DNA of 64,000 nucleotides, taken from assembly GCA_002633025.1 (NCBI GenBank), contig NMRB01000015.1, positions 477,150-541,149 on the forward strand. Reading direction: 5' to 3'. Below are positions 23,304 to 35,300 of this stretch, in pieces. A program made the translations under genes and the position numbers. How positions within the stretch are numbered: the stretch's first letter is position 1; every line of letters starts with the position of its first letter. The notes beneath the pieces were generated by a model that was given only the letters and a program-made list of their open reading frames with translations, did not search any database and was not told where the DNA came from. The DNA is from Notospermus geniculatus. Taxonomy: Eukaryota; Nemertea; Pilidiophora; Heteronemertea; Lineidae.

Positions 23304-26300
23304 TTACAATATATCCTCCTCATTATCCCAAGCCTTTAATAAAGAAGACATAGATCCCATAGGCTTAGCTGGGAAAGTAGAGGCTGGAATCTGACTGGTT
23401 TTAGCTGGTTTTGAATTCTGTTTCGGATGCTCCGGGCTTGTTTCTTGTGAGTCATAATTGTCAACTTTTGCTCTCTTAAACCACGATGGAGATTGTTTTC
23501 TCTGCTCTAATGCTGATTTACTCTTTTTCTGCCCTTTTTTCTTCTTTTTATTCTCCTGAATAAGATCTCGGCGACTGTCCGCACTTGTTGAACTATCTAT
23601 ACTATGGCCACCTGGTGTGCCTTCATTGGATGGCTCTATGACGGAAATTTTTGGTATCGGAATGTCTGAATGCATTTCAGCTTCATCATCAACATCATCA
23701 AGGGCCTCAACTTCAGTTGAAGTCACTGCTGAATCCAAAGGATTTACAAATCCATGTTTTTGTGGTTTGGCTTGCAGGATATCCCTAACCAAAGGATCTT
23801 TTATTACATGATCGCCCATTTTCTCTGGAGCTTTGAAAGTCTTTACAGTATCCTCATGAGGTTCAATGTCAAGGTCACTGAGAAAGCTGCCACGGAAGCT
23901 ATCAGATTTATTCAACATGCCTAGATTATTGTCCATGTCGATAAGTTTGAATTTGCTATTGAGTTTCTTTGATTCTGCATCGATCGGCACTGGGGTCAAA
24001 CCTGCNTGTTCAACAGGAGAATTGGCACCAGGACCATGAAGAAGAAAAAGACGATCTTCGTCAGGGCTGCATAGCGGGTGTAGCCAAACTCATCATACTG
24101 TAGAGAAAAGAGGAAAAAAAAAATCATACAACAATATCATGATCGTCTCTGTCGCACCAATGTGGATCTCGGAGTGGATCTCTACCTCTTCAATTTAGTT
24201 CAAGATTAACACCACATTGTGAAGTGTTAATCGCATATTCCTAGGGTCAACCTCCTGACTGATAAGCTTTCCACTCAGTGCCCTAAGCCATTGAGCCTGG
24301 CTAAGAAAACCGACCCCCAAAAACAAAGGAAGTGACAGTGAACTGAGGTAACAAGACCAGAACAAAATGGAAATAAAACAAAGTGTTGTGCAAGCCTGGA
24401 ATGGAGGAAGAGAGACAAAGAATCTTGACAATGTAGGCCAGAATTACAACAAATCAAAACCAGGAATACGGTTACTGTAAAGCAGGAAAATTTCGCGTGC
24501 AGGAAATTTTCGCGAATTTCGCGAGAGTGTATATAAATACACGCAAGTGATAAATATGGTCCGTGAAAAAAAAAACCTGAAAAAATGGCAGCGAAAATAT
24601 CCTGCCGCGATATGTCTATAATTCTTGATTCGCGAAAATTTCCAGCCGCGAAATTATCTTGCTTTACAGTACATGGTTTTCTGTGATGGTCACCACCATT
24701 GAAGACATACGCTGAGGCAAAAAGTCAGCCAATAACCATATTTATCCTGTACTGCAGCACAAAATGCCTTATTTCTGAACATCTCAAAATGAACTGGCCA
24801 TGATCAATGTAAAAAACAACATGACAATTAGTGAAATGTTGCATTAAATTCCAATCAAATGATTCATTCACCATGTTCACATTATCGCTCGCCTTATAAA
24901 TTTTTGCATTAACTGATATTAAAATCAGTGGAGCTGAAATGGCACTTATCAGAGTAAATATGGTTTTTTTTAAATCAACAGTGAAGCATAAAGGCAAAAT
25001 GGAGCAGAGGATAGGAATCCATTGAAATAAAATGATGTAGTGCAGTCTCCCCAGACTTTGAAGCAAGATGGAAGGTGCAGTTCTGCCAATACCAAAAACA
25101 ATGAACAGAAACTCAGGCAACAGAAGAAAAAAATAAACCTTCACTATACGCCAGATTGCAATAAATGTTCACCTTGATACCCATGTCTCCTTTTGCCATC
25201 TAAAGTCAAAGAAATGACAAAATACCATATTTACTCTAATAAAATCACAGAAAACCTGCAATCACAGGTACCGGTAGTTAGTTGATGATGGTTGATATTT
25301 GGAATGAATTTCATTTGGAAACACCAACAAAGAGAAGGATCTTACGCATATTGACACTGCAATGGGCAGATGGCAAAGATGAGCAAATTGACAAAAGGGA
25401 AGAGACGTCTGGATCAGATGTTGTTTATATGGCTACAAAACTGTAGATCAACGCGGAAGCAGACCAACCTTGAACTCTCCAAGGGTCATTTGGAATAACG
25501 TCATTAACGTGTCGAAGAGTGTCTTGAAGGTCGTAATACTTTGATTCTCAATATCTTTGAACAGGAAAAAGAAACCTGAAAATAGATCAAGAGTAGAAAT
25601 GACTTGATTGTCATAGGTGAGGGTGACTATAGTGAGACAGACTCAACTTGCGAAACAGACTGTAACTGGTGAAACAGACTCTAACTTTTATAACCCACTC
25701 TAACTTGTGAGATACTTTGAAAAAAAGACTCTTATCGGTGAAAGAGACTCTAACTTGAGAACAACTCTAACTTTCGAACAGACTCTAACTTGCAAAACAG
25801 CTGCATAACTTGCAAAGAGACTGTAAGTTGTGAAACAGACTCTAACTTGTGAAACAGATCTAACTTGCAATTTACAGGACAACTCATTAGGAAAAGTTAG
25901 TTTCACACAATATTACAAGGAAAGATACAAGAGGGACGGCAAACACTGACTAAAAAACTATGACCAAGATTGGTTTTGCTCCATATGTAATGATATCTTT
26001 AGCCACTACTGCAGTGTAAGAGACTCACCTTGGGCAAAACAAATAAGGACTATGGCATAAATAACAGCAAATCGTGCTAGATCTCCACGTAATATCTTAT
26101 ATATCATAGTCACGAAAGGTCCATAGAGTTTTACACCCCTACAACAGAAGGATGAGATGTTAGGTGGATAGTGGAGGACAAACATGGTGAATTTTAGCAT
26201 GGAGGTATAAAATAATTATTTCAAAATTATTTTATACCGCCATGATTTAAGTGTCATGGTTAGCTGTTAGTCGGGGTGGGGTGAGGTGCTAACTCTGGAA

Positions 26301-29300
26301 CTGAAAAGTAATGTTAGTAACCGACAACATGAATTAGATAATGACACTGACAGTTCATTCTTTTGCTGGATGCTTTTTCTGTTTGTTGATATTTTAGAAA
26401 ATTGGAGAACTTTCAAATGCTAACAGTGGGAAACACAGAAGTTAAAACTACAGGTGGTTAATATCTTTGGACTACCGGTACCTCAACCTATAGTTAACCT
26501 ACCACCTGTAACAGAGGTGACAAATGAAATTCATGAAGGATTCAATAGTATAGTGAGAATACTCCACGACGACTCACTCATTGGGTGAACACCAGTCTTG
26601 CATGTGAGTCTGTCGTGAACTCGTTATCACAGCACCCAGGAAGGCAATCGGAGCGGTGACATGTACCATAATTCCTTCATCAATTTCAATTATCCAGGAA
26701 TAGAATCTGAACATATAAGTATAATCTAATGGAGACCAGGCATCTTAGACTTGTTCCCTACCGCAAGTAAAAGTTGTGAACAGAATCAACGCAATCAATA
26801 AAAATCTGACAAGGTCACTCAGGAGCATTTCGTAGAAGATAACGACAAACGTTCCAATAGATGCTGACCCCCTGAAATTAATGATAATCAGGAGATTGTG
26901 TCAATCAAAGGTGATGGATCAATTAATGTCACAAATTGGAAAAATTTTCTGACTGTATTGAATTTTTTTGCGTTATTGATTTACAGCTTGATTGACAAAC
27001 AACTTGACGGCAACAGCTGCAATATGCTGTTGAAATTGACAACGACCAACATACGGAAAAGAATCATTACAAAAAATACAGTTTAATGTGGAGGGAATTA
27101 TTGATTTATGAGCTTAAAGTCCCTTTGAAAATGTGATTATAGATAGATTTCACAAATACAATGTAAAACCAAAACATGCCATGAAAACCAAACGACATGC
27201 CTACCACAAGTAAACTGTCATGAACAAGATGACGGTGACAATGAGGAACATCATGAGGTCCCTCGATCACCGCCATGAGATAGAACATGAATGTGACTCA
27301 GTGAAATGAGTTGTTACTCTCATTTGAAAATCACAGACCCATCTTCGATAATTCCCTTCAGTGAGGAACTTGCAAACAACCGCCACCTGTGGAGGCACTG
27401 GAGGTACCTCTTTTTTCAATGGTACTTGTCTTACCTTGCAAAATAAAGAAAGAAGATCCAGGAGCCAGGCAATGCCAGCGTCAGCAGGACCTCCTCGTGT
27501 CCGATGAGATGGAAGATCCGAAGAGGAACACAGGCCAGGATGAGCAAACATGAGAAAATGAACAAAGACTTGGCTGGGGCACTTTTCTGGAAAAGAAAAT
27601 ATTGTACATAACGTGTAGCCTAGATATGTTTCCAAATGTGGACAGTGTACCAGTGTTAGTTGAGAATGAGAGTTTCGGAGCAGAGTCGAAGCAAAACTGA
27701 GCAGATGCCGTCTCTGACTTGTACTGTGGATGACGTTGGGCAACTTTTGCAAAGGGATTTACTGGGCCCATGGTGGGATCCACCAATCCTGGGAGGCACA
27801 TCCCAAACTTACCAAATTCTTTACAAATCCTGTTATTCCCTGAGTCTTGATTTCCCCAACTTGAAGGAGAATTTTGACTGCACAAGTCAGAGAGACTATA
27901 ATTTCCAAGATCCATCGTACCTGCAAAGGAACAGGAAACAGCAATGACTTTCTATATCTAGATTACGTAAGCTAAGACTGCTAATCCTCAACAAGTAGCT
28001 CTCCGGGCAGGTCCGAAATTCAACTACCTGCTAAACATCAAATGGTAATGAATTCTCTTCGTATCATACTCACAGTATTTTCAACATTGGCTTGACCGTG
28101 TAAGTCACTGGATCCACGAGGACGGAGATACACGGCAACACTGAGCATGATCAGGTAAACACAGTGGAAGATTAGCTGTTCAAAGAACCGTCTCTGGAAG
28201 AGATAAATGGAAACAATGTATGGGATGAGCCGTCCTCAGGGTTCAAAATGTTTGGTGACAAGGGGAAGAGTGTGGTGGTCCAGCGGCTAGGGCTCTGACT
28301 AAGGGTTAGGAGGCTCCTGGTTCAAATCCCACCATCGGTGTGAGACATTGTGTAAATCTCTTGCCTTAATTACCCCACTTCATCCGGGATTTAAAGGGGT
28401 CCTTACCCTGGCAAATGTTTTCCACTTGTCATCGAGGAGCTGACTGATGACCCCGCCGTCCATCATCTGCAGATGCTCATCACTTTTACCATCAATAATG
28501 AACATCAATGCAGACTTCCAATCTGGAATAATGGAAATGCAACTTGAGACATTTTTATATTGGACAAGAATGTTAGAAAACCTGATGTCATCAATGACCG
28601 ATACAAACAACAATTGGCGTATAGGGATCTGGAGTGTTCAGGAACATGTTTGAGATGATTCGAAAGCACAGAAATCCAATGGTGAAATTCATTTGTGACG
28701 TTCGAAACAGTTACTTGGGTTAGGAGTGGTGTGGATGGGGTGGATACTACTACTTACTCGTGCTGCCGTCGGGGCCTATTGTATCGAGAGCAGTGAGAGG
28801 ATAGGTTGAGCAAGTTATGTTGCTATATCGCCAGATTTCCTGGAAAGAAAACCATAATTTATTAACATCCACCAACAAGAGGGGGCACGAAGGACACTGA
28901 CCACTCCATTGATTCAGAACAAGTTCTATAAAAAGAAGGGAGAAATTGTCATGAAAATCTACGGTAGCATCAAGGAGACATTCAAATTGCTGAGATTTAC
29001 TTACTATACTACTAAGTTCGATGATTTCTTGGAAGATTTTTTGTCTGCCGAGTTTACTCGCCAAGGTCAGCGGAGTCAGACCAGCAACATTCTTGATATA
29101 ACTGTTTGCAGTTTTGACGGGATGTCGAACAGCCAGTCTGTGCATTTTCTGAAGAAAGAGAGAGATATCACGATGCAATGTGGACATCTCTGCCAGGAAG
29201 ACACCCTGAGAAGATGACAGTAAATTTACTGTTTGATTACCGGTACGCCAATCAAGAAAAGATACCAGTTAGGGGGTTAAAACTGCAATGAAAATCATTG

Positions 29301-32300
29301 AAAAAGATTAACACGATTACCTGAATTGATTACCGCTTTGAGTAGTGCATTTCAATGCTCTCTAAGAGGCTGTTAATGTTATTATTGAGCCGAGCTGGTG
29401 CAATCAATGGCACTTGTCAACTTGAATGCCAGATGGTCAGATGTTTTGAATCGATCTTATTAAGGGGCCTGCACTTAAAATTAATGAATTTATGGATTTT
29501 TTTGAAGGGTTTTAATGAAGAGATAAATGTTTTGATTGAGCAGTTATGACATGAGTGCAACTTGTTTTCAAGGACTCAGAGTTGGAAAATGGAATCTGTG
29601 TGTTGTCGATTCATCTCCATAAAACCGAGATCAGAGCTCAGGGATTGCCAAGCAGGAGGACTCATCTTTACATTGATTTCACGAATTTGGATGGAAACAA
29701 TCCATCACAAATTTCACAAGGTCCCCAAGAGCTGTTTTTTCAAAGTTGACAAAGTTAAGTGAACTGTACGTAACATATCGTATACAGCAACATGGTTCGT
29801 GAAAGATGCTTGTCATCTGCGACTAATGCACGACTAATGCAAGGACCAAGTCATTAACTTTCACACCTATTACATGTTATTTCACGGTACCATTAATGCA
29901 TCTTTCGTGTGTTTTCTAAGAGCAATATTTGTCCAATATATCACCGGCCCATTCTGACAGGTGCCGTCTCCATGGAAAGCTCGAGGCAAACCCAGTGAAT
30001 TGGCAAAACCGTGATGGTGAAAACATTGATCTGGCTTGGTGAGTGCTGGGCGTTGAGATGTTACAAATTGTTTATGGTTATCATTAGATCAAATTTAACC
30101 CATTCTCATCTGAAGAAATGGAATCATGTTACCTGTCACAGGTGAAACCTACAGAACAGAGTATAGGCAATGATAATTGAGACTTCAGAGTGTTTGAGAG
30201 ACCCACTGGCGCTGATGAAGCTATTGGCTCTTGCAGACAACTGGGTGGGAAGCCACGCATCCCACACCTGAATTCTGGAAGGAGGACCTTAGTCATGTGA
30301 ACGTTACCGCCCAACCTTACCGGAGCACATCAATTGTAACATCAAGACAGCTCTCCGAGATTCTCATCAATTTTCTGACAAGTCAATTGACTGCAAAAAA
30401 ACACATCTGGAAAAAACTAGCGCGACTCAACTCCACAATAGTCACTAATCAAGTCAACATTTCTCCAGATTGAACAGAACACGGTTATTTTCAAAATAAA
30501 TACCAATGCACACCGTGTAATTTCCTTTTATTTACCTCCACGACAAGTTCCATCGTCATGGCGATATCATATTTGACAATCACCCAATGAAATGATTAGA
30601 TTGCCAACAACTAATAGTACGTCTGCGTACGGTCAGAGCTAAGATGTCTGTGACGAGGAAATGAGTACAGCACGAAGAAAAAACAACTTGAGCGTGATAC
30701 AACAAGCATGACTCTCTGCAAACAGTGTGGATATTACATGACAAGTAATTCAAGACTAAAGTAAAGTACATGTATCCGTACGTAAATAATGAGAAGGGGT
30801 TACAATCCCTCTTTGGAGCAGGGCTTTAGGAAGATTGGCAAGGCTTTCCATTTATGAAGTTCTCTAAGTTTTCCATAGAAAGAAGGCTCAGGGAGGGACA
30901 ATGTGGATTGGGTAGGGACTCACAGTGATGGAGAATGCACTGATAGATGGGCATGTTAGAAATTAGAGTTAAAGGGTTAGAGAGCAGTGATAAAAATGCT
31001 GCCACATTCTCTACAACTCACAATGTGGTCCATTCAAAATGTCACCCTAAATGATGATGTTATGGCATCGACTGCTTCCTTCCTGTTCACAAGGACACGA
31101 GCCACCCAGTGTATTTTACTGACCACGTTTTGCTTATCATCCGAGTCATCATTATAATCCACACCTCCTCTTTACACACATGCCCTTAAACAAGGCTATC
31201 CTTATCACTCGGTTTGTCATAAAATAGACATTGACAGTATTATTGGTTCAGGTGGTTCATCCCCATTGAGAATTCCAACAATGCTTAATACATTTTTTGA
31301 GGAACTGTAAACCTTAATCGCAACTCTAACTACTGGTACTGACTGACATCTGCAATCGATACAAAATTATTCAACTTACATGTTGGTTGTGTATGACAAC
31401 CATATGTAGCACCGTATTTCCAAATGAATCCTGAAGATTTGGGTCCGCACCATGGTCGATAAGATAATTATACATCTCCTCGTTGCCGATGGAAGCAGCA
31501 AATGCCAGTGGATATTCCCCAAAATATGCATAGCCTGCAACAACAAACTGATGTGTCAAGAAACTGCATGAATGAACCAGAATGCTCCTCCTTAATTAAG
31601 AACTTAAGTGGCATGACTGAGGCTGATTCGAATATTCCTAAGTGGCATGACTGAGGCTAATTACTGAATATTCCAAAGTGGAGTGACTGAGGCTAATAAT
31701 TAAGGAATATTCCGAACTATGACTGAAGCTATTTTGAGATAGGCTATCAGCCATGGGTGAATTCATGTCATATCAAAACTCCCTATCCAGGGAGACAAAA
31801 GCTCTGCCAGATTGGAATCATGCCATAAAGTACATCTGTCAAATTTTTTCATCCTTTTTTTTCAGCCATGCCTTGAAAAGCATTTGACCAATCAATCAGA
31901 TAATCAACGAAAAGACAGATGACCCACCCTCATAATTCGTAGAAGACGGAGAACTTAACAACGATTTCTGATCTTCTGGCAAGAAAAATCGTCCCGTTGC
32001 TCGTTGATGTACCATAGCACCATTTGATACGAGTAGTTTCACAGCCGCCATGTTTCCTGACACGATGGCTAAATGCAGGCCAGTTTCACCTGAAATATTT
32101 GAGAGTTACAGGATATCAGAATGGGAATGTCATGTTTTGATACGTGAATTGTTTGATATTGTGTAATCGCATCAGACTGGGCTCGGAGTTTAAGGCTGCA
32201 TACACACTGCAAGCGAAATTGCGAAGGGAAGCAAAGCAAATTTTGCCAAGCAATGTGGTGAAAACATAAATTAAATACTCTGGAAGCATTGGCATGTACA

Positions 32301-35300
32301 AGTAAAAAATGAGAGCAATCAGAGAGGATCAGCGCCGATCGCTTTCAGTTTGTACACGCCAATGCTTTCAGATTATTTAAATGTTTTTGCCACATTGCTG
32401 GGTGAAGTTTAGTTCACTTCGCTTCGCCATTTCGCTTCCCGTGTGTACGCGGCCTAAGGAATGAGGACTATGGGAATAATGAGCTTTGTCATTAAGAATC
32501 ATCAGAGTGGCCTTCAGCAAAATCCATAACATTTCTCAAGAACTTTGACAAGGTTTAAGTTGGCTGTCAATGTGATTTGCACCGTTATACGTCATGTTGG
32601 GGACGACTTGAATCATCACCATGGTACCGATGCAAATAAATCCTGAATGACTTTTCACTGGTCACTTTTCATAACGTCAGATTGACTGAAGGTCTTTATT
32701 TGTCCGTACAGTTATGTATAATTGATTGGTCAGCTTTCTCAATATAGAAGCAATTGGCGTAGATCAAGATTTATACATGGTACACCTACTCAGCGTTGAA
32801 AAATGTTATTACGTTTGGTTCCATCAGCATGCTTTAAAAGCAATCAGTACCTATTCTTATGCATGTGAAAGTGGTAATGTGCCTAAAGAATTCCATGAAA
32901 ATGGAAAGAAGACCTATTTTGGACATGTGGCTTGTTCTAAATGCTGCAGTAGAGCTTGGAGGAATAAACCTGACAGTTTTTATTTCTCCAGGATTTGGGA
33001 AAAGATGGGGCACCCTGTGCTAGGAACATTGAAATTTGCGCCAAGTTCCAGAATTTCCTGGTCGATTTTACAGATTTGTTGGCCAAAAGGGGGACATATA
33101 CGCCGGGTGTGCCCCCCCTTGGATCTGCACCTGAGAGATGCCCACTCTGGCTGCTTCCACAATGTTTGAAAGATGCACTTACCATAATACTCGTCCCCTT
33201 CATAGATATCCAACACAAGTTTAGGGTAGAAACTGAATAATATTTTTGCAATCTCCAAATGTGCAGAACTGTCCATAAGAAAACATAAATGGCACACAGT
33301 TTCTCCGACCCCGCCTCGTTTGTTGAGATCCCAGCATGCTTCATGCTCCTCAAATTTATTGAATCTGTCGTCTTTATACTCAGCGAGGACTTGTTCATCT
33401 GAGCGAGGGTCAAATTCGGAATTGCCCTGAAAACAGGAAAAGGTTGAAATATTTATTTTGAAAGAGTGTATGACGTTTTTGCCTGCAACATCATCACCTC
33501 AGATCAGGTGGAGGTAGGCTAAAAAAATGTTGTCCTCTTTTCTTGTTAACAAAGAACATAGCACTGTCAACACTGTCAATTAACCAGCCAATGAAAACGA
33601 GCTTTGGGTGACATCTAAGACAAGTTTTGTCTCTTGACAACTTGTCACTGTTTCGTCCTTATGACATGTCTTCTGACTTTTCATCCCAAATTTGTCCCAA
33701 CCAAATATCAGCAGACTGGCATGACTGGGGAGATAAATCTCTTCCAAGGACAGTTGATTCCCCTTGGTTCCTACATCCATCAAATTTAACCATTTTCTGT
33801 CAGTCGCTGGAGACCAGTGTGGGAAGCATCATTATTTCCCGGATACCTGGCACTATAGTTGACCTGAAGGTAAGGTCTCAATATTCCCTCATTGTATTGA
33901 TTTGACCCCGCATCATGAAAGCCCAGACATTCCCGACAAGTTGGACTGGTTTAACGGTGTTGACCATGATTGACATTCCACTTGTCATAACTGTAGTCAG
34001 CCATTAGGTCTTTCTATCGCAGTGATTTATCACGCAATCTCAGCCCTTAATAAGTGACATTCCTTAATCTCCGGCCATCACCAAGGATGTGGAGAAATCA
34101 CATGTGCTGGAGTTGGTTGAGTGACCGCACGGTCAGATCATCGTGGCATCAGGTCATCATGACATCAGGTCATCATGATATCAGATCATCATGACATCAG
34201 ATCATCATGACATCAGATCATTATTTTTAATTACATCAGAGATTATCGTGACACTATAGATTGTCATGACATCAGATCATTGTGACATCAGGTCATCATT
34301 ACATCAGGTCATCATGACATCAGATCATCATGACATCACATCTAAATTAATCCTCCAGCAGCCCATATCTGATAGAACTGACTGCAAAGGTTCTCCATCA
34401 CCAACAAATATTACAGGCTGCTGAGCAGAGAAGCATCCAATGGTGACAGGGCCTTTTCATAAGGTGGACCAAGTATGGAAGAGTGTGTGGAAGAGTTCAT
34501 CTCAAAACTGATATTTGCTGCAGTCCTAGCATCCCTGTCTTCAAGAGGAAGCTGAAAAAAGCAGTTTGTTTTCTCAGTTTTAACAGCAGGCTTCCCTGAT
34601 TCACCGTTACTTCACGAGTATCACTGATCACATCGGTAGATATTGGCAGTGTTTAAATACCTGGATCATTTTATTCACTGATTGATTGATCTTCATTAAA
34701 AATATTGTTGTGTTTTGACAAACACAGGATTAAACCTTGTTGGAGAACACAAGTGCTTGTGGCTGTGAGGATATTGGAAGTGTCGGCAATTTCTCTTGCT
34801 AAACAGTCGTCATAACAACCTGCCATGGTAACTACGGCCAGCGCCTGTGTTGGCATTAATACAAGTCAAAATATTGGTCAGAGAGAGATTTTTATTGATT
34901 GTGATCAGTTGATTTTTGGTGAAGGAAATCTATAAAGATTGGATGGCTGGAGTTAGGGTGTCTAACCGATCGATGAGGTGGGAGAGTAAAAAGCCGGAAA
35001 CCAGACACGAATTCATCAATTATAGATTCATAAAATCGTATGGGGTTGAATCCATACTCTTAGTAAATGAGAGTAGATCATGAGAGCTTTTCATGTTGGC
35101 CCAAATCAACCTGCTTCAGCATCATTGTCCATTTTTACATCCGCCACATTTGAAACAGCAGCTATTAACCACCACGTCATTGCCGGGAATATTTCGGCAA
35201 AAAGTGCAGTTTGTTTGCCTCCTCAGGCAGCCAAATGACCCCCCCCCCCCAAAAATAAAGCTAGCTATGACCCTGGCAACTGATATGCAAAATCAGGCTA

